From contig NZ_LN890656.1 of NCBI RefSeq assembly GCF_900066015.1, positions 62,001-126,000 of the forward strand: a DNA stretch of 64,000 nucleotides, in the 5' to 3' direction. The notes under the pieces were generated by a model that worked only from the letters and a program-made list of their open reading frames with translations, ran no database searches and was not told the origin of the DNA. This stretch comes from Candidatus Promineifilum breve. GTDB taxonomy: Bacteria; Chloroflexota; Anaerolineae; Promineifilales; Promineifilaceae. The position numbers and the translations under genes are program-made. Below are positions 1 to 9,100 of the stretch, piece after piece; position 1 is the first letter of the stretch; each line of letters starts with the position of its first letter.

Positions 1-753
1 CAGGGCCAACGCACGGAGCGCGAGCTTCAACAGGCGCGCCGCATCCAGATGAGCCTGCTGCCCGACCATTACCCGGCCGCCCCCGGCTGGGAGTTCGCCG
101 CCGGCTATGAAGCGGCGCGCGAGATCGGCGGCGACGACCTGTATGACTTCATCGACTGGCCCGACGCGCCGCAACGGGTGGGGTTGCTCATCGCCGACGT
201 ATCGGGCAAGGGCACGGCCGCGGCCCTGTTCATGGCCCACAGCCGGGCCATGATTCGCGGCGCGGCCCAGACCCCGGCCGGCCCGGCGGCCACGCTGGCC
301 CAGGCCAACGGCCACATCGCCCGCGACAACCAGGCCATGCTGTTCGTCAGTGCCTTCTACGCCGTGCTGGACACGGGCGACGGCCGCCTGACCTACGCCA
401 ACGCCGGCCACAACGTGCCCATTTTGCGCCGCGCCGACGGATCGACGGCCGAGGTGACGAGCCGCGGCATGGTGCTGGGCATCATGGACGACATGACTTA
501 TGACGAGGATGAGATCGTTTTGGCCCCCGGCGATCTGCTGCTACTCTACACCGACGGCATCACCGAGGCCACGAACCCGGCCGCCGAACTCTTCGGCCTG
601 GCGCGGCTGATGGCCGCCATCCCCCCCAGCCCGGCCACGGCCCAGGAGGTCGTCGCCGCCATCATCGCCGCTGTCAACGCGTTTGGCGGCGATACGGCGC
701 AGGCGGATGATTTGACGGTGGTAGCTGTGAAGAGAATGACGAATTACGAATGA
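1..753 (+). CDS. SpoIIE/PP2C-family Ser/Thr phosphatase, 5' end outside the window
   Basis: The frame is open from base 1, so this is the C-terminal part of a longer protein; the ATG at 49 lies inside the linker ELQQARRIQMSLLP that typically precedes this phosphatase domain and should not be taken as the start. Metal-binding motifs are all present: GGDDLYD (near 127), ADVSGKG (near 193), YTDGITE (near 547) and ADDLTVV (near 703), so the enzyme looks active. The family dephosphorylates Ser/Thr residues, usually on anti-sigma-factor antagonists or other signalling proteins; the missing N-terminus probably carries sensor domains. The last residues, MTNYE, are encoded by the intergenic repeat that follows. 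It lies upstream of a response regulator and histidine kinase on the same strand, suggesting a shared signalling locus. Confidence 0.9.
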   Translation, partial: QGQRTERELQQARRIQMSLLPDHYPAAPGWEFAAGYEAAREIGGDDLYDFIDWPDAPQRVGLLIADVSGKGTAAALFMAHSRAMIRGAAQTPAGPAATLAQANGHIARDNQAMLFVSAFYAVLDTGDGRLTYANAGHNVPILRRADGSTAEVTSRGMVLGIMDDMTYDEDEIVLAPGDLLLLYTDGITEATNPAAELFGLARLMAAIPPSPATAQEVVAAIIAAVNAFGGDTAQADDLTVVAVKRMTNYE

Positions 754-814
754 CGAATGACGAATAAAGAGCGCGCTCTTCATTCGTCATTCGTCATTCG
801 TCATTCGTAATTAG
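735..814. repeat. Inverted heptamer-repeat hairpin
   Basis: Copies of a seven-base unit (GAATGAC on one arm, its complement on the other) form two long complementary arms around a small inner palindrome AGAGCGCGCTCT near 767-778. The transcript could fold into a long hairpin between the phosphatase and regulator genes. The left arm overlaps the 3' end of the phosphatase gene. A near-identical element lies at 2864-2931. Confidence 0.85.
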
Positions 815-820
815 GTATTT

Positions 821-1465
821 ATGTCAATTAGCGTCTTACTGGTAGATGACCATGCCGTCGTATTGAACGGCCTGACCATGTTCCTGGGGTTGGACCCGGA
901 ACTGGCAATTGTCGGCCGGGCGGCCAACGGGGCCGAGGCGGTGCGGCTGGCCCATGAGCTGCTGCCCGACGTGGTGCTGATGGACCTGCTCATGCCGGTC
1001 ATGGATGGCATCACGGCCACGACCATCATCCGCCGCGAGCTGCCGGAGGTGGAGGTCGTGGCCCTGACCAGCGTCCTCGACGACGACAAGGTGATCGGGG
1101 CCATCCGCGCCGGGGCCATCGGCTACCTGCTGAAGGACACCGAGGCCGACGAGTTGCGCCGGGCGATCAAGGCCGCCGCCGCCGGGCAGGTGCAACTGTC
1201 GCCGCAGGTCGTGGAGCGGCTGCTGCGCGAAGTGAAAACGCCCGACAGCCCGCGCCTGGGCGACTACGAGCAGGAGATTTTGCGGCTGGTGGCCCGCGGC
1301 CGTTCCAATGGCGAGATCGCCCAGGAACTGAAAGTGGGCGAGAAGGCGGTCAAGAATCTGGTGGGCGGCATCCTGAGCAAGTTGGGCGTGCCCAGCCGGA
1401 CGCAGGCGGCGCTGTATGCGCTGCGGACGGGGTTGGTGACGTTGGAAGAGACGGCGTTGAATTAA
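821..1465 (+). CDS. NarL/FixJ-family response regulator
   Basis: This 214-residue protein has an N-terminal receiver domain (about 3-120) with the acidic pair D9/D10, phosphoacceptor D55 in VVLMDLLMP, T83 and K105, followed by a LuxR-type helix-turn-helix (about 145-205) containing EILRLVARGRSNGEIAQEL. It is a phosphorylation-dependent transcription factor. The histidine kinase at 2936 has the HisKA_3-type core that normally partners NarL-type regulators, so the two are probably cognate although a substrate-binding protein gene lies between them. The ATG at 821 lies directly after a repeat hairpin and I see no strong Shine-Dalgarno sequence, so initiation may be weak or use a leaderless transcript. 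Confidence 0.93.
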   Translation: MSISVLLVDDHAVVLNGLTMFLGLDPELAIVGRAANGAEAVRLAHELLPDVVLMDLLMPVMDGITATTIIRRELPEVEVVALTSVLDDDKVIGAIRAGAIGYLLKDTEADELRRAIKAAAAGQVQLSPQVVERLLREVKTPDSPRLGDYEQEILRLVARGRSNGEIAQELKVGEKAVKNLVGGILSKLGVPSRTQAALYALRTGLVTLEETALN

Positions 1466-1500
1466 TTACGAATTAGGAATTAGGAATTACGAATTGCGAA
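1466..1500. repeat. Short heptamer repeat tract (AATTAGG/AATTACG type)
   Basis: Five copies of a seven-base unit related to GGAATTA fill the gap between the regulator and the substrate-binding protein. The same unit recurs inside the PolB gene near 26335 and in the DUF2298 gene near 58275. Confidence 0.75.
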
Positions 1501-1507
1501 GGTAAGT

Positions 1508-2866
1508 ATGAAGCGAGTTGTGCCTTTTTTGTTGTTGCTATTGGCTGCCTGTAGCCCCAACGGCGCGGCCGACCCTGATGCCGCCCGCGAGGCGGACACG
1601 GCCCCGGCGGCTGAGACGGTTCCACCGGCCGAACCGGCCACCGACGGCGAAATCGTCCAGCTCGTCTATCAGGATTGGCGCACCGACTGGTTTCCCGGCA
1701 TGGCCCAGGCGATGCTCGACGAGTTCCACCGGCTGCACCCCAACATCCGCGTCTTCTATACCCCCGACCCCGAAGACGTGCCCGGCGAAATGCCGGCCAT
1801 GTTCACCGCCGGCACCGCGCCGGACGTGATCAATGGCTGCTGCGACTTCTTCCCCGCCTGGGCCCAGGCCGGCTACCTGCTCGACCTGCGCCCCTATGCC
1901 GCCCGCGACCTGGACGCCGCCACCATCGCCGAATGGGACGAGGCCCAATACAACTCGTTCTTCACCGCCGACGGCCTGCATTACGCCCTGCCCAAATACC
2001 ACGGCGCGCTGGCCGTCTACTATAATAAGGACCTGTTCGACGCCGCCGGCCTGCCCTATCCGGCCGACGATTGGACCTACGATGACTACCAGGCCGCCAT
2101 GAGCGCCCTGACCGCCGACACGGACGGCGACGGCGCGGCCGACGTCTGGGGCAGCACCTTCGACCCCATCTACGACCGGGTGCAAATCCACGTCAACTCC
2201 TTCGGCGGCCACTTCGCCAACCCCGCCGACCCGGCCGACTGCGTGCTCGATGAGCCCGCGGCCGTGGCTGCGCTGGAATGGCTGCGCGGCCGCATCTGGG
2301 ACGACCACAGCATGGCCACCAGCCTCGACATCAATCGCCTGGAGACCCGGCGCGCCTTCTGGGAAGGGCAGGTCGCCATGGTCGAGGATGGCTCGTGGGC
2401 GCTGAAGGACATCCTGACCAACGCCGATTTCCGCGTCGGCGTGGCCCCCTTCCCCACCGGCCCGGCCGGCCACGCCACGCTCAGCACCACCGACGGTTTC
2501 GCCATCGCCGCCAACACAGCCCACCCGGCCGAGGCCTGGGAACTGCTCAAGTTCCTCGTCGGCCGCGAGTACGGGCTGGCGATGGCCGAGGCCAACTTTC
2601 TGCAACCGGCCCGCGTCTCGCTGGTCGAGGAGTGGGCCGATTTCGTGGCCGCCGACTTCCCCGAACGCTCGGCCGACCTCGACCTCGACGCCTTCGCCGA
2701 CGGCCAACTGCGCGGCTACTCGGTCACGGCCGAGGTCTTCGCCAACATGCAGGGCGTCCGCGCCGCCACCGACGCCGCCTTCGAGGACATCCTGACCCTC
2801 GGCCAGGCCCCGGCGGAGGAACGGCTGCGGCAGGCCTGTGAGGAGATTGAACTATTACAACAATGA
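1508..2866 (+). CDS. ABC-type sugar-binding lipoprotein (SBP_bac_1 family)
   Basis: The 452-residue product begins with a lipoprotein signal peptide ending in LAAC, lipidated Cys at residue 15, then an acidic Ala/Pro-rich linker of about 30 residues and an extracytoplasmic solute-binding fold. Family features include an HPNIRV-type strand, GTAPDVI, an ALP(K)YHGALAVYYNKDLFDAAGL segment split over the ligand hinge, and MVEDGSWAL near residue 295. It should bind a carbohydrate outside the membrane. No permease or ATPase genes lie next to it; it sits between a response regulator and a histidine kinase. It may therefore supply ligand to the sensor rather than to a transporter, or use transporters encoded elsewhere. 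The start is supported by GAAGGTAAGT just upstream of the ATG. Confidence 0.9.
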   Translation: MKRVVPFLLLLLAACSPNGAADPDAAREADTAPAAETVPPAEPATDGEIVQLVYQDWRTDWFPGMAQAMLDEFHRLHPNIRVFYTPDPEDVPGEMPAMFTAGTAPDVINGCCDFFPAWAQAGYLLDLRPYAARDLDAATIAEWDEAQYNSFFTADGLHYALPKYHGALAVYYNKDLFDAAGLPYPADDWTYDDYQAAMSALTADTDGDGAADVWGSTFDPIYDRVQIHVNSFGGHFANPADPADCVLDEPAAVAALEWLRGRIWDDHSMATSLDINRLETRRAFWEGQVAMVEDGSWALKDILTNADFRVGVAPFPTGPAGHATLSTTDGFAIAANTAHPAEAWELLKFLVGREYGLAMAEANFLQPARVSLVEEWADFVAADFPERSADLDLDAFADGQLRGYSVTAEVFANMQGVRAATDAAFEDILTLGQAPAEERLRQACEEIELLQQ

Positions 2867-2931
2867 CGAATGACGAATGACGAATGCAGAACCGCTCTTC
2901 ATTCGTCATTCGTCATTCGTAATTCGTAATT
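2864..2931. repeat. Inverted heptamer-repeat hairpin
   Basis: Second copy of the ATGACGA / TCATTCG hairpin type seen at 735-814. The left arm begins at the stop codon of the substrate-binding protein gene and the right arm ends four bases before the kinase start. Confidence 0.85.
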
Positions 2932-2935
2932 TCCC

Positions 2936-5782
2936 ATGAAGACTTCTCTGCGCCGCAAAATCCTGACCTGGACCTTCCTGCCGGCGGCGATCATCTTCCT
3001 GATCGTCGCCGTGGTCAGCTTCTTTGCCACGCAGGCCATCGCCGAGAGTCTGGTCATCGACCGCGACCGCGAGCTGGCCCGCCTGACGGCCGCCGAACTG
3101 GCCGGCAGCATCGAGGAGTACCCCGTCCTGCTCGACGGCATCGCCCGCGACCTGATCATCAACACCGGCAACGTCTTCGCCATTCGCGCCGCGCTGGCCG
3201 CCAACGCCAACCGCCTGTCCTACTTCGACGGCGGCGCGGTGCTGCTCAGCAACACCGGCCGGGTCATCGCCACCCATCCCGAACAGCCCGACCTGCTCGA
3301 TCAGGACTGGTCCGACCGCCCCTACTTCCGGGCCATCATCCAGACCCCCAGCCGCAACTTCTTCTCCAACGTGGTCAACGACAGCCCCCTCGGCCAGGAG
3401 GCGCTGGCCGTGTCCGTGCCCGTGTTCAGCGCCGGCAGCGAACTGCGCGGCGTGCTCGTGGCCTATTTCCGCCTGGGGCCGCAATCGCTCAACCCGTTCT
3501 ACGGCACGCTGGTGCGGCTGCGGCTCGATCGCAAGGGCAACGCCCACATCATCGACGGCGTGGGGCGCGTCATCTATGACTCCAGCACCGACCAGGCCGG
3601 GCAGGATTTCCACGACCACCCCGTGGCCGATCTGGCGCTGTCGGGGGAATCGGGCGCGCTGCGCACCCCCTCGGCCGACGGCGCCGACGTGCTGGCCAGC
3701 TATAGCCCCATCCCCAACACCCAATGGCGGCTGGTCATCGAGGAAGATTGGTCGACCCTGATGGCCCCGCTGCGCAATTATGCCGCGCTGCTGGCCCTGT
3801 TGCTGTCGCTGGGGGTCATCGTGCCCGCGCTGGTGGTGGCCGCCGGGATGCAGCGCGTCACCCGGCCCATCAACGCCCTGGTCGATGCCGCCCGCCAGGT
3901 GGCCCGCGGCGACTTCGGCCGCACCGTGCGCGCCGACACCGGCGACGAACTGGAAATGCTGGCCGAGCAGTTCAACCGCATGTCGTCCGAACTCCAGGCG
4001 TCCTATACCGAACTCGAACGGCGCGTGGAGACCCGCACCCACGAGTTGCAGACCGTGTTGCAGGTGTCGCGCAACGTGGCCTCGACGCTGGACTTGCAGC
4101 CGCTGCTGGCCAACATCCTCGACGAACTGCGCCGCGTCGTCGAGTTCCGCTTCGCCCGCCTGTTCATCATGGACGGTGACGAGGCGGTGCTGCTCGAGGA
4201 GCGCGGCGAAGTCAGCGGGCTGGCCGGCTTCTACTATTTGGGCGGGCTGGCCGAGACCGAGGCCCAACTGGCCGCCGGTCGGCCGCTCATCGTGGCCGAC
4301 ACCCGCGCCGCCTCGCCCGTGCTCGATCACCTGCGGCGCATGTCGGCCTCGGTCAACGATCTCGAACGGCTCAACGCCATCGGCTCCTTTATGACCCTGC
4401 CCCTGACCGCCCGCGAGCGGCGCGTGGGGGTGATGACCCTGGCCCACGGCGAGCCGGGCTACTACACCCCGCAGCGCGTCGATCTGGCCATGGCCTTCGC
4501 CGCCCAGGCCGCCGTCGCCATCGAAAACGCCCGCCTCTTCGCCACCGAGCAGGAGCGCGGCGAACAACTGCGCGTCATCAATCAGGTCAGCCGCACCATC
4601 GCCGGCATCCTTGACGTGAACAGCCTGCTGCGCCAGACGGCGGCCCTCATCCACCAGCAATTCGGCTACTACCACGTCGGCATCGGGCTGGTGGAGGGGG
4701 ATTACGTGGTCTACCGGGCGCGGGCCGGGGTGGGCGTCGACCGGCCGGCGGGGGAAGTGTGGGCCTCGGACGCCGCCCAACGGATCGCCGCCGTCCCGGC
4801 GGCCGTCCAGAGCCATCGAGACGATGGCGATCCAACGCCGGACGACAGCCCCACCTTCATACCCAACCGCCTGCGCATCGGCAAGGAGGGCCTCACCGGG
4901 CGGGCGGCGGCCACCGGCCAGCCGATCATCGCCGCCGACGTGGAGCAAGACCCGCGCCACATCCGGCTGGCCGGTCTGCACACCCGCTCCGAGGCCGTGG
5001 TGCCCATCAAGAGCCAGGAAGTCGTCATCGGTGTGCTCGACGTGCAGAGCGACAAGCTCAACGATTTCGACCAGAGCGACATCGACATCCTGCAAGCTTT
5101 GTCCAACCAGTTGGCCGTCGCCATCGAGAACGCCCGCCTGTATGAGAGCGCCGGGCAACTGGCGGCGCTGGAGGAGCGCCAGAAGTTGGCCCGCGAGCTG
5201 CACGATTCGGTGTCGCAGGCCCTCTACGGCATCGCCCTGGGCACGCGGACGGCGCGGGCCATGGTCGACCGGGCGGCCGTGCCCGACGACGACAAGCCCG
5301 GGCTGATCGAACCGCTCGATTACGTGCTGGCCCAGGCCGACGCCGGCATGGCCGAAATGCGCGCCCTCATCTTTGAATTACGGCCGGAGTCGCTGCAATC
5401 GGAGGGGGTGGTGGCCGCCTTGCGCAAGCAGACGGCCGCGCTGCAAGCCCGCCACCAGATCCCTGTGGCCGTCGAATTCGGCCCGGAGCCGGAGCTGCCG
5501 CTGGCGCAAAAGGAGATGCTCTACCGCGTGGCCCAGGAGGCGATGCACAACATCGTCAAGCACGCGCGGGCCACGTCGGCCGAGGTGCGGCTGGTGGGCG
5601 ACAACGGCAAGGTGCTGCTGGAGATCTGCGACAACGGCCAGGGCTTCGACATGACCCGCGACTACCCCGGCCACCTGGGCCTCAAGTCGATGCGCGAGCG
5701 GGTGGAGAAAGGGGGTGGGGTGCTGACGATTGCCAGTGATGTGGGGGGTGGGACGCGGATTCAGGTGAAGGTTGGTGTGTAA
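2936..5782 (+). CDS. NarL-type sensor histidine kinase with Cache, HAMP and two GAF domains
   Basis: The 948-residue product has a first membrane helix (about 11-33), a large extracytoplasmic Cache-like sensor (about 40-275; DWSDRPYFRAII is typical), a second membrane helix (about 283-305), HAMP (about 306-360), a coiled coil, GAF1 (about 375-535), GAF2 (about 555-730), a HisKA_3 dimerisation domain with phosphoacceptor H756 in ARELHDSVSQALYG, and an HATPase_c domain (about 850-946; N box HNIVKHA, G boxes DNGQGF and GGGTRI). It autophosphorylates on His and should pass the phosphate to the NarL-type regulator at 821. The substrate-binding protein just upstream could present a sugar to the Cache domain; that link is inference. 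A palindrome six bases after the stop may end transcription. Confidence 0.93.
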   Translation: MKTSLRRKILTWTFLPAAIIFLIVAVVSFFATQAIAESLVIDRDRELARLTAAELAGSIEEYPVLLDGIARDLIINTGNVFAIRAALAANANRLSYFDGGAVLLSNTGRVIATHPEQPDLLDQDWSDRPYFRAIIQTPSRNFFSNVVNDSPLGQEALAVSVPVFSAGSELRGVLVAYFRLGPQSLNPFYGTLVRLRLDRKGNAHIIDGVGRVIYDSSTDQAGQDFHDHPVADLALSGESGALRTPSADGADVLASYSPIPNTQWRLVIEEDWSTLMAPLRNYAALLALLLSLGVIVPALVVAAGMQRVTRPINALVDAARQVARGDFGRTVRADTGDELEMLAEQFNRMSSELQASYTELERRVETRTHELQTVLQVSRNVASTLDLQPLLANILDELRRVVEFRFARLFIMDGDEAVLLEERGEVSGLAGFYYLGGLAETEAQLAAGRPLIVADTRAASPVLDHLRRMSASVNDLERLNAIGSFMTLPLTARERRVGVMTLAHGEPGYYTPQRVDLAMAFAAQAAVAIENARLFATEQERGEQLRVINQVSRTIAGILDVNSLLRQTAALIHQQFGYYHVGIGLVEGDYVVYRARAGVGVDRPAGEVWASDAAQRIAAVPAAVQSHRDDGDPTPDDSPTFIPNRLRIGKEGLTGRAAATGQPIIAADVEQDPRHIRLAGLHTRSEAVVPIKSQEVVIGVLDVQSDKLNDFDQSDIDILQALSNQLAVAIENARLYESAGQLAALEERQKLARELHDSVSQALYGIALGTRTARAMVDRAAVPDDDKPGLIEPLDYVLAQADAGMAEMRALIFELRPESLQSEGVVAALRKQTAALQARHQIPVAVEFGPEPELPLAQKEMLYRVAQEAMHNIVKHARATSAEVRLVGDNGKVLLEICDNGQGFDMTRDYPGHLGLKSMRERVEKGGGVLTIASDVGGGTRIQVKVGV

Positions 5783-5934
5783 CTTGTAGGGCGGGATGGT
5801 ATCCCGCCCTCTTATCCCCCGCAGCCGGGGGGGGGCGGGATACCATCCCGCCCTACATGGTCGGCGGGGAGGGGGCGGGATGCCATCCCGCCCTACATAT
5901 TCCGCAGCGTAACCCCCCGCCCACCGGGCAACGT

Positions 5935-6000
5935 GCTCGTGTTCCTCGGTGTAGTCCGTGTTTTCTCCGACAGGGTTCAAGGCGACTACTGAAAAGCCCT
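5935..6000. mobile_element. Right-end remnant of the 141-bp MITE-like element
   Basis: Bases 5983-6000 match the right terminal repeat of the element at 19687-19827 at 15 of 18 positions, and resemble the right end at 34708-34725 even more closely in their first half. No left end is visible, so this looks like a decayed copy. Confidence 0.5.
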
Positions 6001-6042
6001 GGTGATTACCCCATTGTTGGCGCGTTTGCCCGTCGAATCGGG

Positions 6043-6048
6043 TATACT
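6043..6048 (+). promoter_or_regulatory. Candidate -10 box for the CHAT gene
   Basis: TATACT lies 72 bases upstream of the GTG start. No well-spaced -35 hexamer is visible, so this rests on the -10 alone. Confidence 0.4.
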
Positions 6049-6120
6049 ATAGGTGTCTAGTCCGGTGCCGGTGGAACCGTCCGGGGAGGGCGGAGGGGGC
6101 CGGGCAACAGGAGGCGAGCG

Positions 6121-9100
6121 GTGGCCCATTCGTTTGCCGAGTATCCATCTTTGACCTGCCCCGAATGCGGGGCGGCGTTTTCACCTGAAATCTGGTTGAT
6201 CGTCGACGCGGCTGAGCGGCCGGAGCTAATAGATCGCGTGCGCGACGACACAATCCACGATGTAGTGTGTCCTAGGGGGCACGTTGCCACGCTTGATTCG
6301 CCATTGTTGTTGTTCCGGCCTGATGGCGCACCGCGATTGATTTTCTCTCCGGCGGAAAATACAACGACCGAGGAAGACCGCGAGATGGTCAATGGGCTGG
6401 CGGCCATGCTGGCCGAGAGCATGGGCGGTGATTGGCGGGACGAATGGCTCACAGAAGGCAGGGTAGTGGTCCGGGAAGATCTGCCGGCGCTGCTGGACGA
6501 TACCAGGGAAACGGAGGGATGGAGTAGCCCATCGCCGGACAGCTTGGAACAGTCAGCCCCTCTCATTGAAGATACAGGGGAAGACAATGAAGCGCTGTTG
6601 GCGGCCATCGTGGAGTTTGTCAACGTGCCCAGTTGGTGGGATTCCTATTTTTATCTCATGGACCACATGGGGCTACTCACCGAAGTAGCCGACGGGTTAT
6701 TTGAGAAACTCGCTGAAGAAGCAGCGGCGGCCGGCAAACCGGACAATGCGCGCCTTTTCAACGAGCATCGCGATCTGTTGCAGCGGAGCAGGGTGATAGG
6801 CGCGGAGGCCTTCGCCGAGAAAATGGGGATAACCGGGCAACAATTCTGGACGGAGAAGGGCGTCAGAGAACTGCTTTATACGATGCCGTCGGCAGCCCGG
6901 AAAGAACTTTTAGATGTTGGGGCTGAATTGTTAGCGGGGGGCCTCTCGTCGCCGGAGGAAGCATTACAGGCGATGGCGGAACAACCGGAGCTTCAGGCTC
7001 GCTATGAAGCGGCGCTTCGCGATGCGTTTGGCGACGGCGATGAAGACGACAACTGGTGGGCTGACCTTATGGACGAGGCGTCGGCGGATGACGACGATCA
7101 TCCCGTTACCTTCGTTAATAGTTCCGAGCAGTCGGACGGTGCCGCGGCAGACGCCGAGGGTTCAAGGGTCATGTCGGAGGAGGAGTTTGGGGTTGTTCTC
7201 GGCCAAATGATGGAGCTGATGCCCAGCGGCGTGTTTACCCCTCCCGCTTACGTGGGGCACGTACGACGCGCCGAGGAAGCTAGAGAACGTTACGAGGCGG
7301 GTGAGGATTGGACTGTATTAGTCGAGGCCGTTACTGCCTGGGAACAAATCCTGAATGATCCCCATTTCGATAGCCAACCTCTTGTATTTCTCCTGCAGGC
7401 CTTAAACAATGCCGGCGGCGCTTTTCAACGGCTCTATAATGAAAGTGGTAATCCCCTCCATCTGGCCCGCACCATTGACTTGTGGCAAAAATTAATCAAT
7501 CGCGCCCCGCGCAGCATGCCGCAACGGGTGGGTTATCTGAGCAACTTGGGCATCGCCCTGATGAGCCGGTACCAGCGCGATAACCGTTTAGATGATCTGG
7601 AGACGGCGATCTCGTATTGTCGAGAAGCAACCGAGACCAGTGCTCTCGACTACCCCTTTCGAGCGGGCGCTTACAATAACCTGGGCGCCGGGCTCGGCTA
7701 CCTATATGGACGGATAGGGAGTCTGGAAGTTTTAGAAGCGTCTATTGAGGCGAACGAGATAGCGGCTGCTGATACTTCGGCCGCTCCTCCTCAAAGAGCG
7801 CTGTATCTCGATGGCTTGGCTACTGGTCTGCGCGACCGCTATATGAGAACGAGAGACGTTAGAGACCTGGAACGCTCCATCGACTTGATACGTGAAGCAA
7901 TCAAGCTGGTCCCGGACAATTCCCCAAACCAGGCGTTGTATCACGACCATTTGGGTTCTTGCGTGCGCTCCTTGTACGAGTGGATGGACGAGTTCCAAGT
8001 CCTAGAGACAGCTATTTCCGCCCACCAGTTTGCTGTTGACCATACCTCCGATGACTCGCCGGCGATGATGGGGTATCAAAATAATCTGGGTAACGCCCTG
8101 CACGACCGTTATGCGAGGACGCATGAAAAGGATGATCTGGTTGGAGCTTTGGCTTCCTGGAAAGCGGCCATAGAACGCGCGCCGGCGGATTCTCCTCACT
8201 TGGCAATGTATTTCAGCAACTATGGGAATGGTCTGGCTAACCTATATACGTTGACAGACGAACCAAAACACCTGGATGACGCCATTGAAGCTTATGAGAA
8301 GGCAGTCGTACAAATCGCGCGCACTGCACCTGATTTCCCTGACCGGGCCGGCTACCTGTACAACCTGGCTACCAGTCTCTCTGACCGCCACCGATTGACC
8401 CCTGGCCCAGCCGACCTCGCCGCCGCCATCGCTGTTTTTGAGGACGCCATCGCCGCGTTGGATCAGGCATTGCTCGATTCTCCAGTGGCTTATCTCCTCG
8501 GCCAACAATCCCGTTGGGTCAACCTCTATGATCGCGCCGTCACCGCCCTACTCGCCGCCGGACGAACAGCCGACGCCCTCGCCGTCGCCGAAGGCAGCAA
8601 ATCCCGCCTGCTGGCTAACCTGATGGGCCGTGGCGAGCTGCCCGCCCCGCCGGCTGTCCCGGCTGATCTGGCGGCCCGCGAGCGACAGGCGGCCGACCGG
8701 CTGCGGGCGCTGGACGCGACCGAACTGGCCGAGCGCGGCCGAAACGAGCCAACCGGCGACGGCCACCGGCGCGTGGCCGACCGGGCGGCCATCGTCGCCG
8801 AACTGCGCGCCGTCTGGGACGAGATGGCCGCCCACGGCCCGGCGGCGGCCGATTACGTGGCCCTGCGCCGTGGCGACCGGCCGACGGCCGCCGGGCTGCT
8901 ACGGTTGGCCGGGGCGCTGCCGGCGGGTACGGCCCTCCTGTCACTGTTCGACACCGGCGAGCGGACGCTGCTCTGCCTGCTGCGCCCCGGCGCGGCCGAA
9001 CCGCTGGTCATGGCGGCGGCCATCGACCAGGATACGCTGCTGTATGACTTCCTGCCCAATTATGAGGACGAGATCCAGCACGGAGCCGACCACCGGGCGC

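Larger units (their letters stand above)
5783..6120. repeat. Intergenic region with three palindromes
   Basis: Three palindromes with the core GGGCGGGAT-N3-ATCCCGCCC lie at 5788-5810, 5833-5855 and 5873-5895; the first has perfect 10-bp arms and sits where a terminator for the kinase gene would be. A fourth shorter copy follows the PolB gene (27459-27477). The rest holds a MITE end (to 6000), a possible -10 box at 6043 and the strong Shine-Dalgarno ACAGGAGG at about 6109. Confidence 0.8.

Noticed and set aside
2906-5203. Long minus-strand open frame of 765 codons
   Set aside because: It lies opposite the histidine kinase, is rich in His, Gly, Gln and Val with no domain, and is the usual antisense shadow of a GC-rich gene.
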